Below, one piece after another: positions 12,725 to 24,305 of a stretch of DNA of 64,000 nucleotides (the stretch's first letter is position 1; the number at the start of each line of letters is the position of its first letter). The DNA lies in assembly GCA_012976225.1 (NCBI GenBank), contig JAAVVG010000007.1, forward strand, positions 957,924 to 1,021,923, given 5' to 3'. The notes below the pieces were generated by a model, which saw only the letters and a program-made list of their open reading frames with translations, was not told where the DNA came from and searched no databases. The position numbers were made by a program, and so were the translations under genes. This DNA is from Golubevia sp. BC0850. Its lineage: Eukaryota; Basidiomycota; Exobasidiomycetes; Golubeviales; Golubeviaceae.

Positions 12725-15700
12725 TCACTCCTCTCCCAACATATCAAACAAATTCCCGCCTTTCTTCCTAATTTCCGAATTACCCTTCTCTTTCACCTCG
12801 ATCTTAGCCAACTTCTTCTTCTCAGCTTTCCTAATTCTCCTTTCTTCTTCAACGTCGATTCCAAGTAAATCTTCTAATCCTTCAAGTAAGACATTCAAAT
12901 AAGCCTTGACTTTCTCCTCATCTTGTTGACCAAAGCCTTCTTCAGGAAGTTGAGATGAAACATCAGAGCCTTTCGACTTTATAGAATTTGCATTGGTAGG
13001 ATTTTCAATCTTGAACAATTCAAAGTGTAGTAAAGAACCATCGACATAATTTGAACAGGTTTGAAAAGACCCATTTCCATCTTCCAATAATAGAGCTTGA
13101 AGTAAATGTTGATTGGTCTCAAGGGTCAACTGTAAGGTGGTTATGAAATGAATGGATCGAGTCGTTGGAACTACCCAATCTAAGTTCTGCATGATTTCTT
13201 GAATTCCAATTTTCAATTCACCAGATTTGATTTTCTGATTTAAAGTAAAAGAACATAAACTAGTTTTCAAAGCAGCTTCAATTTCTTTTCTCTTCCAATT
13301 GTTTTTCTTTCTAAGAGTTCCCCAACGAATTGCGCCTTCGATGACTAAGAATCTAAGAGTGGTGACTAGAGGGAAAAGTTGTTTTGGAATGATTGAAGTT
13401 GAAGAAAGAGATTTGATATTTGAATGATTTGCAAGAAGATAGAGATCCATTCGAGTAGATAGAGGTTGTAAAGCCATTGGAGATGGGAAAGGATCTGACT
13501 TAATAGTCGAAATTGAAGCATTCATGGATTCTTCTTCTCCATTCCTGACTGGATCTAAAGATGAATTTGCAGCTTGATGTTGAGCTAAAAGATCACCTAA
13601 AGAAGTTGGTAAAGGATTAAAATTCTCATTTCTGATTCTCAAAATCGAAGCATCATTCAAAGAAGTTTCATTCCTTTCACCCTCCTCTTCGATTTCATCT
13701 CTCAACAATTCTGAAAGGTTTCGAATCCTAACAAGTTCAGGTTTAAGTTGATTTCCCTTTCTGACATATTCCAAAATTGCAGGGGGAGGTTTGTTGAATT
13801 GAGAACCGTTCTTACCTAAATGATTTGCATCATCAGAAGATGCTTCTGAAGAAACTGAACCAGGTCTGGAAGGTAAATTTGAAGCATCTAATCCTATATC
13901 TGAAGGTTTCAATCCACCTTCCATTTCTGTTTCAACAGGTTCAAGATCTCTCAAAGATTCATCATCACTTTTCAAAGATTCCATATCTTCTTCAGCAGAA
14001 CTTTCATCAATGACTGAAATTAAATCGTCCGGATCTTCACCGCTTGCATAGTCAGATCCTCCAATCCATTTACTCTTCCGCCTGATAAGGTTTCCATCTT
14101 GATCCTCCAATTCCTCGTCATCTTGATCCTCAACTTCAACTTGAGCAGGTAGACTCTTAGGGCTCTCCATGGTTTCTCTAGCCCAATTCATTCCCCAAGC
14201 ATCGAAAAGAACACTGAGCACCCATTTCCTAAGTCTTCTAGAAGGTCCACTTTGAGCAGAACTAGTATCTGGATCTTCCAAGAACTGTCTCGTAATCCAA
14301 TGCCTGCTAGTCAAAGCAGTAATCATAGAAGGATGAAAGTGACCTTTGAGGAAAGCTTCCTTGTAGAGTTTGATGACTGGTAAACCTCTTTTAGAAATGG
14401 ATGATTCGTTGAATAAGAAAGAAGTTCCAAGTTCAGGTTGAAAGAATTCCACAGCCGGATTCGAAAGGTTTGAAATTGAAGCCGAAGATTGTTGTTGAGC
14501 TAGTAGAGAATAAGAAGCTAAACCTTGAATGATGCCTTCTATTAATACTTCTTTCTCACCTGAAGAAACGTATAAATCTCTACTTCTACCTCCAGCTTCA
14601 GAATTAGCTTCCAATAACCTTTCCACAACGGATTGAACCAAAGATTTCACAGGATCTAAAACTCCATTATCATTCCCACCTGAAATCGTTGCAGCGTCTG
14701 TATCCGAAATCACAGAGTTAGAACTTTGATTTTGAAGGACTGAAGCATTACAAGCGGTTGCATTAGCCAATGCCAGGGTACTCAATTTAGATCCTAACTT
14801 AGCAGCTTCCTTAGCAGGAGTAGTAGTGGTTTGAGAAGAAGTACTTTTCCCACTTTCAGATTTTGAAGGAGCTGCTAAAGGTGTATTACTTCCAGAAACA
14901 TTCTTACTTGAATTCCCACTTGATTTCTTTGGGTTCATAGCGTTGATCCATTCGGTTCTTAGGGCATTTGAAACATGTACAACTTTCCCAATTCCTTTTC
15001 CCAGGTTTGAAAATAACATTCTTTGATGTTGTGAAGATGTGAAATCGTTTCCTAAAAGTGAGGCTAATAAAGGTAATAGAGTTGAGGGAATTTCTAGGTG
15101 GGATGCAAGTGTTAAGGGTGAATAACATTTGAAATTAAATGATGATAGAACTGGTGAAATTTCGAGAGAAGTTGCGATTGAAGGTGGAGGTGAATAAGAA
15201 ACATAGATTTCGTTTTCTTGATTTAAAATCGGACTATTGATTTGTTCATTTCTTTTTGAATTCCTGCCTTTAGATTTCTTGACTGGTGAAAACCCATCAT
15301 CTTCCAGCTCTTCTTTCTTAACCTCCTTCTCCTTTTCCTTTTGCTGAGACGGATTTTTCAACCTATATTCGAAACTTTCCAAAGGAACATAACCTTTACA
15401 TCCTCTAGCTCTTGAACATAAAATGAAAAAATCTGAATCTTGAGAACAAGCGTAACCTTTCAATCGATCAGCAGTTTCAGCTACTAAACCATCTGCTTCT
15501 CCTTCTGCAAAGATTTGTTCCACTTTCAATTCCCTTAAGGTTGAAACTGCGCAATCGAAACTTAAAGGTCCTGGCCAATGTTCTTTAAGGTTGGATCGGG
15601 TAATAGGTGAAGATCTAATGATACCCAGGTTCTTGGAAAGTTGGTCTGAAATTCTAGAAAGAATCGTTGGAATCTTTCGAGGTTCTTCTGGTCCATCCCA

Positions 15701-16057
15701 GATGAAGACGAAATTTAAACCTAGAGATCTGAAGGAAGGAAAAAGAGGTAAAAGATTCAGCTAAGAGAGGAGAGGGTCTGTAAAAGAAAGAAGGGAAATT
15801 AAAAGAAAGACTTACCTCCAAACATTGATTGTATCTCTGATATGTTGAGACCATAGAAGGTATTCACCACCTTTTAGAGTTTTATGGAAGTTATTCAGAT
15901 AAGCTTGAAATAGCCATGCCCAAGCGTCGATGACTAAAGTGGGAGAATCCGGATTGGGATTGGTTGGGGTTGTGGATTGAATTGGTTTGAATTCAACTTC
16001 TTGAGCTAAGTACTTTGAAGACTGATTGACATAAGAAGTCAAACCTTTGACTCCCAT
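12725..16057 (-). CDS. Asteroid-type XPG/FEN-like protein, 1081 aa
   Basis: Two exons (16057-15816 and 15728-12725) sum to 1082 codons including stop. The N-terminus starts MGVKGLTSYV, the family's Gly-2-containing start, followed by TLVIDAWAWLFQAYL with the first metal-binding Asp. The internal XPG region has EGEADGLVAETA and SQDSDFFIL, matching the acidic metal-site positions of flap nucleases. This domain order and the long, divergent C-terminal region fit the asteroid (ASTE1-like) branch, for which structure-specific DNA cleavage is described in mammals. Residues ~500-750 are acidic and low-complexity, with runs of Glu/Asp/Ser. Whether this copy cuts DNA cannot be judged from sequence. 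It is divergent from mtHSP70 with 266 bp between start codons. Confidence 0.8.
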
Positions 16058-16323
16058 CAGTAATAGAAAGAGAAACTCAAGTCAAAGAAGAGGAAGAAGA
16101 GAGAACCAAAGGTTGTCGGAAGATCGAACTTGCGAGAAGAAATTTTCCTCAGCGCGCACTGTGAAGAAATTCTCGCTGCTGGAGTTTCCTTCTTGTTTCC
16201 TCACCTAATCCATCCCATCCTTACCCTTACAATCCATTCTAATTCCAACTTTTAACTAATTTGGTCTTAAACTACAATCAACTACAACAACAACATTCAC
16301 CTTCAATTCTAACACATTCAATC
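16058..16323. promoter_or_regulatory. Divergent promoter, asteroid-type gene / mtHSP70
   Basis: 266 bp separate the two start codons. Pyrimidine-rich stretches and CAAC-rich sequence directly precede the HSP70 ATG. I could not identify a clear heat-shock element by eye. Confidence 0.5.
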
Positions 16324-19152
16324 ATGTACGGAATGCTTCGCTCTGGAATTTCACCAGCTTCAAGGAATCTCTCCACTCAATTACGATCTTCAAACCTTTC
16401 AACACAACTACCGGTTAGTACCCCTATTTTATATTGGTATGGATTCGATTGATTCACATAGATCTATCACATTGGACAGCCACGATTCAGCTGAGTTCTC
16501 CTCATTAGCTCATCCTCCATTGCCACTTCTCTTCATCCCAACTTCTTCTCTCTTACTCATCTCCTCCTCCCCTCCCGTCCCTCCTCTTTCTGCTTCTCTC
16601 TACTACTTCCATCATCGAACAGCGACTAGCCACTCAAGGAGTCAGATGGAACTCCGGTGGAAAAGTTCAAGGCTCAGTCATCGGTATCGATCTAGGTAGT
16701 AAGTAGTTCATCATCATCATCCTCCCCATCTCTTTCCCTATCCTTCATCTAACCTCCCTCTCTCCCTCTCTCTTCCCAAGCCACCAACTCATGTGTTTCA
16801 GTAATGGAAGGTCAAACCGCTCGAGTGATTGAAAATTCGGAAGGTGGTAGAACCACTCCATCAGTAGTAGCCTTCACAAAAGATGGTGAAAGGTTAGTTG
16901 GAGTTCCAGCCAAACGTCAAGCCGTTGTCAATCCAGAAGCCACCCTTTTCGCAACCAAAAGATTGATCGGTAGGAAATTCCAAGACAAGGAAGTTCAAAA
17001 GGATTTAAACAACGTTCCTTTCAAGATTGTACCTCATTCTAATGGTGACGCTTGGTTGGAAGCTAGAGGTGAAAAATATTCTCCTTCTCAAATTGGTGCT
17101 TTTGTGGTCGGAAAAATGAAGGAAACTGCTGCTGCTTATCTTGGAAAAGCTGTTAAACATGCTGGTGAGTTGATCTACAACAAGAGATGAGGATGAGAGG
17201 GAGAGGCCAAAGGGAGCGAGTAGGACGAGATACAAAGTTGAAAAGAAGAATGGAAGAAAGTATAGGATGAGACAGCCCCCTCGTCGAGAGCTGAACTGCT
17301 CATGGATACAAGACTTTGGATTTCCCATTTGTTCTATACAAAATTTGATGGGATTCTTGTTCCGCGAGTCTAGAGAGCTACGATATTGAGGTTTCGGGAC
17401 CTTCTCTTCTGAACCCAAGGTCTGACTGAAAAGTTCTTCTCACCTCCCTCGCTCCTTTCAGTCATCACCGTCCCAGCCTACTTCAACGATTCTCAACGTC
17501 AAGCCACCAAGGATGCCGGTACCATCGCTGGACTAGATGTTCTCCGTGTCATCAACGAGCCAACTGCTGCTGCTCTAGCCTACGGATTGGACAGATCTGA
17601 TTCTTCAGTGATTGCAGTCTTCGATCTAGGTGGAGGTACCTTCGATGTCTCAATTCTAGAAATGCAAAAGGGAGTTTTCGAAGTGAAATCAACTAACGGA
17701 GACACTCATTTAGGAGGAGAAGATTTCGACATTGTCTTGGTTGAACATTTAGTTAAAGAATTCCAAAAAGATTCAGGAATCGATGTCTCAAAAGATCGTA
17801 TGGCAATTCAACGTATTCGTGAAGCTGCTGAAAAAGCCAAAATCGAATTGTCTTCAACTTCTCAAACTGATATTTCTTTACCTTATATTACAGCGGATGC
17901 ATCTGGACCAAAGCATATCAACACTAAATTATCTAGAGCTCAATTAGAAGGTTTAGTTGGAAAATTGATTGATAGAACCGTTGAACCTTGTAAGAAAGCG
18001 ATTTCTGATGCTGGAGTTAAAGCAAGTGAAATTGAAGAAATCATTATGGTTGGTGGAATGTCTAGAATGCCAAAAGTTGTTGAAACTGTTAAAGGAATTT
18101 TCAAACGTGATCCTTCTAAGGGAGTCAATCCAGATGAAGCTGTTGCTATTGGTGCTTCTATTCAAGGTGGAGTTCTTTCAGGTCAAGTGACTGATATCTT
18201 ACTTTTAGATGTCACTCCACTTTCTTTGGGAATTCAAACTCTCGGTGGAGTTTTCACTAGATTGATTAATCGTAATACTACTATTCCGACCAAGAAATCT
18301 CAAGTCTTCTCTACTGCTGCTGATGGTCAAACTGCAGTTGATATTCAGGTTTACCAAGGAGAGAGAGAATTGGTTAGAGATAACAAATTATTGGGTAATT
18401 TCCAATTGACTGGAATCCCACCTGCTCCAAAGGGTGTTCCTCAAGTTGAAGTCACTTTTGATATTGACGCTGATGGAATCGTTAACGTTTCTGCTAAGGA
18501 TAAGGCTACTAACAAGGATCAATCTATGACCATCGCTGCTGGTTCTGGTCTTTCTGATGCTGAAATTGAACGTATGGTTTCTGAATCTGAACAATACGCT
18601 GGTGAGTAGATTGATTGAAATGGTGATGCGCCTCTCCAGTTCTCGGATGATAATTCGCCTCTGTTTTCTAACCTATTTTTTCTCTCTTCTTTCTTTCAAC
18701 TTCTTCCTCTCAGAATCCGACAAGGCTAGAAAACTTGTCATCGAGGAGGCTAACAAGGCTATTTCTGTCTCTGGTGAGACCTCTAAGGCTCTTGCTGAGT
18801 TCAAGGAACAAGTCGATGCTAAGGAAGCTGAGGAACTACAGGTTAAGATCAAGGAGCTCGAGGAGCTTGCTGCTAAGGCCCAGAATGTGAGTACTTTTTT
18901 GGATCCGTTCGTCTGAGAAATAGAAGATGTAATCAATCACCTTGCTCATCCTTTCCTCTTGCACCTCCCCTCTCAAATTTACAGGGAGACGAAGAGATCA
19001 CTGCTGATGGACTAAGGGAAAAGATCGATTCAGTCCAACAAGCGTCTCTAGGACTCTTCAAGAAGGTTTACGAGAAGAGAGCCGCTGATGGTGATGCTGC
19101 TGAGAAGCCAAAGGACGAGAAGAAGGAAGGTGGTGAAGAGAAGAAGGAGTAA
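16324..19152 (+). CDS. SSC1: Mitochondrial HSP70 (Ssc1), 676 aa
   Basis: Six exons (16324-16413, 16623-16698, 16781-17164, 17462-18601, 18714-18886, 18985-19152) sum to exactly 677 codons. It is the ATP-dependent chaperone and import motor of the mitochondrial matrix. The N-terminus is Arg/Ser-rich without acidic residues, as in a matrix presequence. ATPase-domain signatures are present: [30 protein letters not shown] and [13 protein letters not shown]. The interdomain linker region reads [19 protein letters not shown], and the substrate-binding domain and helical lid follow. The C-terminus is Lys/Glu-rich and ends in KKE, without the cytosolic EEVD. An intron splits the first phosphate loop (GGT-A|CC) between exons 2 and 3; acceptor 16780 (TTCCCAAG) restores GTTNS. 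Confidence 0.98.
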
Positions 19153-19891
19153 TCAATCCCCCCGACTACTCCAAAGATCAAATTACATCCAAAATAGAAT
19201 TCTTCAACAAAAACAAAACATCACCCCTTTTCTTTCTCATCAGCATTTTAATTCTCCCTTTTTCTCTCGTGTAAAATTGGTTTCACTTTCTCCTCGCATT
19301 TCCCCCTCTCTCCCTTTCTCCAGTTCAGTCGCATCTTCCCCAAAAACTCCTCCACGCCTCCCAAAAACAAGACTCTTCTTTTCTTACAGAGTTTTAGATC
19401 CTTATTGCATTGACCTTATCTCAAACTCTCACTCTACTACAAAATCAAACCATCTTATCTACCCACCACTCTTCTCGTTACTGCTCTCTATAGTTCCTCT
19501 CTTCTACCCTTTTTTTCTTGTGGATCTCTTTATTGTAGATTTATTCAAAGAAAGAAATTTGAAGATGACTTTTTTTTTCTCTTCCATGTTCGTTCTCGGA
19601 GTGGGTGTTTGAAACGTGCTTTGAGTAGAAGGAGATTCGAAACATTGGTCTATCACGCTGCTACTCGATCAATCGGCTAAAAAGGGAGAAGATCTTTTGT
19701 TTGAACCTCTCGGATGATCAAAATTTGTCTGGCAGAGTTTCCCAAGCCCCTGCGATCCTATTTTCACCTTCTCTCACTTTCTCGTCACCTCGAATCCGTT
19801 CCAGCCGTTTTCCAGCTCCTACTTTTCTAATTCCAACCCGCTGATCCTTCACATCTCCTCAAATGCGATATTCTTCTTTGCTCTCGACCTT
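19153..19891. other. Intergenic between convergent genes, 0.74 kb
   Basis: Pyrimidine-rich 3' flank of mtHSP70 and 3' flank of the F-box locus on the other strand. The frame open at 19088-19612 overlaps the end of HSP70 in another frame and has no recognisable content. Confidence 0.55.
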
Positions 19892-21238
19892 TCAATCTTC
19901 CCACTCTCCTAGATCTTTAACCTCAGCTCTTCCAGCCTCCCTAATCCATTCGGCACTGCCTGCCAAAATCTTGTCCTCTTCTTCTCTGAACTCTTCCATC
20001 TTACTTTTTTCCAGGAAGAGAGTCAATCTGGAACAAGAATAGAAAGTACTTTGTCCTGGAAGCGCTGGAAAATTGGAGGCCAGACGTCTTGAGAGAAGAC
20101 ATTCTGCTAACACTTGGCAACTATAATTCTGTTCTTTGCTGAGATAGAGTTCACTTAAACTTGGGCACTTTAGACTACGTATTAGCTTGACCTCGAGATA
20201 TTGAAGAAGAGGATCAATAGAAAAGCCAGGATTTTCTTCATCGTCTCTCGCCCCACAGAGCTTGAGCCATTCAAGGGCGTCTTGACTTTTGATTCGCTTG
20301 ACCGAATGTTCCTGGCATGCAGAGTACGATTCATACCAGTCGACTCTATACTCTGTGTGAGGATGAGGACCTCCGATGATGATTTCGAGAGTCTCCAGGC
20401 GATTATTCCAATCAGTCGGGAATCCTACTTCTCGAGATGCGCAAATCTTCTTCAGCTGGGGAGCTGATCCTATGATGCGGAGGCATGCGTAGGCAGCACT
20501 TTCATTCATCATATTGGAAGTCCTGAGCTTCGGGAAATTGAAGACTTGGGAGTCCTCTTCCTTTGAATCTCGGCCACAATCGACCGTAAGATTCTGGAGC
20601 GTGAGGCTGGCATCCTTAAAGATCTCGAGGAGCTGACTTGGATACGTCCACTCGATCTCAAAGTCGTATTATTGAAGAACCTGAAGGCGAGAAAGCCATT
20701 TGATGTCATCCTGGCTGAAATCCGGGGGTTCCATGACTGCGAAGAGAGAAAGTTTCCTTGGGACAGCTCTTCCCACTATTGGAAGATTTCTAGCCTTCAT
20801 CTGGTTGAGATGTTCCAATCGGGGAAAGGAAATTCGGAAGAAAAAGAGTCCAGGCCCGAATCTATAAGGATAATCGATCTGCAACTCGAAGAAGTGGAGG
20901 TGGAGATCCAGGACTTCCAGAGACGTAGAAAGTTGAAGTAGAGACAGAATGGGAAAGGTTACATTTATGTCGTCCTCTAAGAAGTCGTAGTTGAGGTTTA
21001 TGATCTTGACCGTCTCCAAGGAATGATTGGATCTTTCAGATGCTGCCTCGAATATTCTCCTGTATTGATCTGGCTTGATGAGCAGGTCCTCGTCCTGTAT
21101 CTCGATCGTTCTCCAGAAAGTAGATGAATCGGACAAGAGCTCGTTCCACTTTCGAGATACCATCATCATCCGCCCCAGCTGAAGAAAAGGAAGTCGTTTG
21201 AGAGTATCCGAGAGGATCTCTTCAGGAAGTCCTTCCAT
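19892..21238 (-). pseudogene. F-box/LRR gene with one in-frame stop codon
   Basis: A single uninterrupted frame of 449 codons except for one TAA at 20671-20669. The F-box is at the N-terminus (LPEEILSDTLKRLPFLQLGR, then MMMVSRKWNELL). An LRR-like region follows, with strands such as LEVLDLHLHF. Around the stop the frame reads WLSRLQVLQ-stop-YDFEIEW. A leucine there would complete an LRR strand, and TTA to TAA is one base. Downstream the frame stays open for 259 codons to a C-terminus (EWIREAGRAEVKDLGEWED) that is recognisably related to the end of the decayed locus at 34.2-35.5 kb. This looks like a very recent loss, a truncated allele, or a readthrough site. A 24-nt GT...AG segment spans the stop but is too short for an intron here. 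Confidence 0.75.
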
Positions 21239-21818
21239 TTAAGAGCTCACTTGTGTAGTCTATACTAGAAGTACGCCTATCGATATTAGCCACTTCTAGT
21301 GGAAAGGGTAAACGGAGCTGCTGGAAAGGGAAGGATAGAGCAGCCGTTTTTCAGAAAGAAGGAGTTAAGCAGCAGTGGATGAGGAAGTATACTCCACTAC
21401 TCATTATGCTTACCGGCCTTGAGTATAAAGGTATTCTGTACCAACTGATTGCAGCTCGAAGATGACACCCCAAAGTCGTGTAGGAGGGCAAGCTTGGGCC
21501 AACGGATAGTGCGAGCGAGAGAATGGACGAAGAAGAAGAAGAAGCTTGGGAAGTCGCTCTTTGAAGGGTCGGAAGATTACAGTCCTGCTACTTAATTGGA
21601 GGGCTTGTTTTTCGTCAAGATAAATTTGGCTATATTCGAGGTTGGGTTGGTTGTTGGGTGGTTGGAACTCGAAAACGCTTGCGCTGCCAGATGAGATTGA
21701 GGCTTCCACAGCGACCAGCAGCATCAAAGTCAAGCTCGACTTCTTCTTTTTTAATTCTTGAGGATTTCAAGGTCCAACTGAAAGGCTAATCTTCAACTTC
21801 TTATCTCACAACTTCAAC
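21239..21818. other. Intergenic, 0.58 kb
   Basis: Divergent spacer between the F-box locus and WBP1. A minus-strand frame at 21410-21733 has no recognisable content and is probably chance. Confidence 0.5.
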
Positions 21819-23694
21819 ATGCTTCTCTCATCTTCGAGGACGAGCTTACTTCCACTGTTGTCAATCTTCTCGCTGGTGCTGCTCTGCCTATCAACTCTAG
21901 TCGCTTCAAAAGGTTCTTCAACTGGGAATCGTCTCTTAGTGGTACTAGATTCTGCAAGCTCAAAGAAAACTTATTCAACGTTCTTTGACGATTTGGAACA
22001 GAGGGGTTATCAGATCAGCTTTAGAGGCTCAAAGGAAGTATCTCCACAGCTGTACAGTCATGAGGAAAGGGAATTCGATCAGCTTCTATTGATGGCTCCA
22101 ACCGCAAAGTGTGAGTAGAGCCAGTATGATCCAATCAATAGGAAAGGGAACCCAAAGAAAGAAGAGCATTGCTTGAAGGTTAGAATTCTAGTCCATCCTA
22201 CCCTAATCTTCCTACCACTCACTCCTCACCAATCCGTAGCTCTACCATCAGATTTATCTCCTCAATCCCTAGTCTCTTTCCTCAAAGGCGGTGGAAACAT
22301 GGTCATCTCGGTCTCTCCCTCTTTGACAGAATCTTATCGTGATCTAGCTAGAGAGTTCTCATTAGAGCTCTCCGAAAGAGGAAGTACTCTGATAGATCAT
22401 TTCCGCTATTCAACCAACAACGATGAATCGAAAGATCATTCTTCAGTACTCTTAGGACCTTCTTCAGATTTATCAGGAAGTGGTTTATCTTCAGGTGGGA
22501 TTTTAGTCAATGAAGCCATCTTCTCAAGAGAAACTCTAGCTCTTTCTACAACCCTTCCAATCCTCTACAAAGGTTTAACGCATAGAGTTGGAGCGTTACC
22601 TCTAGCTTTCCCAATCTTAAAAGCACCTGGTACTAGTTATTCTGGTGAAGCCCCAAAGGAGAATGGTCAAATCTCTCCGATTTTAGATGAAGCTAGCCCA
22701 GAAGTACCAATTTTAGGTGGGGAAGAAGATGTTTCTCTGATTAGTGGATTTCAACTTCGGGATAATTCTGCTAGAGTCGCTTGGGTTGGAAGCTTGGATA
22801 TGTTCAGTAATGACTTCTTGAACGCAAAGAAGGTCAAGAGCGCTGATGGAGCAATGTGAGTTACGAGATTTCACAATCAAATGTATGCGTCTCATCCCTT
22901 TGCTACCCTTGAGTACTGGTTTCACTTATTCTCTTCATCTCTCCCCCTCGTGATATAATTGATTCTTGAACAGCTACCCTTCCACTCTCAACGGCCCTCT
23001 TCTGCGAGACTTGACCTCTTGGACTTTCCAAGAACGTGGAGTCTTGAAGGTTTCTTCAACCCATCATGATAGGATCAGAACAGCCAAGGATGATGTCAGA
23101 GAACCATACGAGGAAGAAGGTTCTGGAAAGATGTACAGGGTCAAGGACGGCGTCGTGAGTAGCATTCTTTCCCCAAATCTGATGAGAGAACTCAAACACT
23201 AACCTCTTGTTCTTTCTCACCAGACCTTCACCATGGATCTCTCAACCTTCGATTCCGAAGCCGGCTGGATCGCTGCCCCAACAGATTTAGATCTTCAAGT
23301 TTCTCTAGTCATGCTAGACCCTTACATCACAACCTCTCTCTCAGCCTCTCCAACTGAAAATGAATTAACGACATTAGAATCAGACGCTCTATCGTCTCTT
23401 CCTGCAGTAACTAACACTACTACTCGTTACAGTGCTTCCTTCAAACTACCAGATCGTCATGGAGTCTTCACTTTCTCTGTCAAGTGGTCAAGGAACGGCT
23501 GGTCTTATGTCTCTACTAAGGACACAGCTCCCGTACGACCTTTTAACCACGATGAACATCCAAGATGGTTAAGCTCTGCTCATCCTTATTACGCCGGCGC
23601 TTGGTCTACCGTGGTTGCTTTCTTGGTCTTCTCTACTATTTGGATCATGACGGCGGAGAAGGAAATGAAAGGGGAAGGAAAGAAAGCCAAGTGA
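21819..23694 (+). CDS. WBP1: Oligosaccharyltransferase 48-kDa subunit (WBP1/OST48), 519 aa
   Basis: Four exons (21819-22110, 22240-22855, 22974-23154, 23224-23694) sum to 520 codons. It is an essential subunit of the ER oligosaccharyltransferase that N-glycosylates nascent proteins. A signal peptide (residues ~1-29, hydrophobic core SLLPLLSIFSLVLLCLS) precedes the conserved RLLVVLDS and YSTFFDDLEQRGYQISFRGS. Further family motifs are FLKGGGNMVISVSP, RVAWVGSLDMFSNDF and HGVFTFSVKWSRNGWSYV. One C-terminal membrane helix (AGAWSTVVAFLVFSTIWIMT) is followed by a short Lys-rich cytosolic tail ending KGEGKKAK, which resembles the dilysine ER-retention tail of this family. Somewhat longer than yeast Wbp1 (430 aa), mainly through loops. 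Confidence 0.96.
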
Positions 23695-24305
23695 ATGGTT
23701 TTGACGTAATTATCTGGAAGAATCGATGGAAGGAAATGAGGTGAAGAGCCGGCCTTTTGTAATTTCCTGGCTTCTCCATAGAATATAAAACTTGCTCTTC
23801 TTTTCAATTCTGTATCTTTCCCTCGCGACTCTTTTTCTTTTCGACAACCATCAACTCCAAACCTCGAGTCGGGGAGTTCGATGGATAACCATTCAGTCGA
23901 GGACAAACTTCATGTAGCCGTTCAACGAGGAGTTTAATTGACACACAAAAAGCTGAAGACAAGAACAGAAATTGCGAGATACCGAAAAAAGAGGGCAAGA
24001 TTAAAGACAATTGAAGCGAGGAAAGGAAGGAAGAAGAATAGAACTAAGCTGCGAAATTTATGAGAAACGAGGGGATCGATGGAAGGAGAAGTCGTTAACA
24101 GAAGTGTGATGGGAACAATCGTTAAGAGAGAGTGATAGACGGGAGGGCCGAAAATGGTCCACGATGATATAGTATAAAGAGTGAGGCTGTGAAAAGGAGG
24201 TAGATAGTCCATGACGAGTACTTGAACAGGGAAAGATAATTGCAAGGAATGCTTGTAGCGGGATTTTGAGATGGAGAAACTGAGGAAGACGCTTTCGAGG
24301 TTCGC
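23695..24305. other. Intergenic between convergent genes, 0.61 kb
   Basis: 3' flanks of WBP1 (+) and the chitin deacetylase (-). No supported gene; open frames are short and hydrophobic in a way typical of chance frames. Confidence 0.55.

Noticed and set aside
20655-20678. A 24-nt GT...AG intron that would remove the stop in the F-box gene
   Set aside because: Shorter than any splice-competent intron seen here, and removal would delete a good LRR strand.
21410-21733. 107-codon minus-strand frame upstream of WBP1
   Set aside because: No recognisable domain; lies in the divergent promoter region; composition looks like chance.
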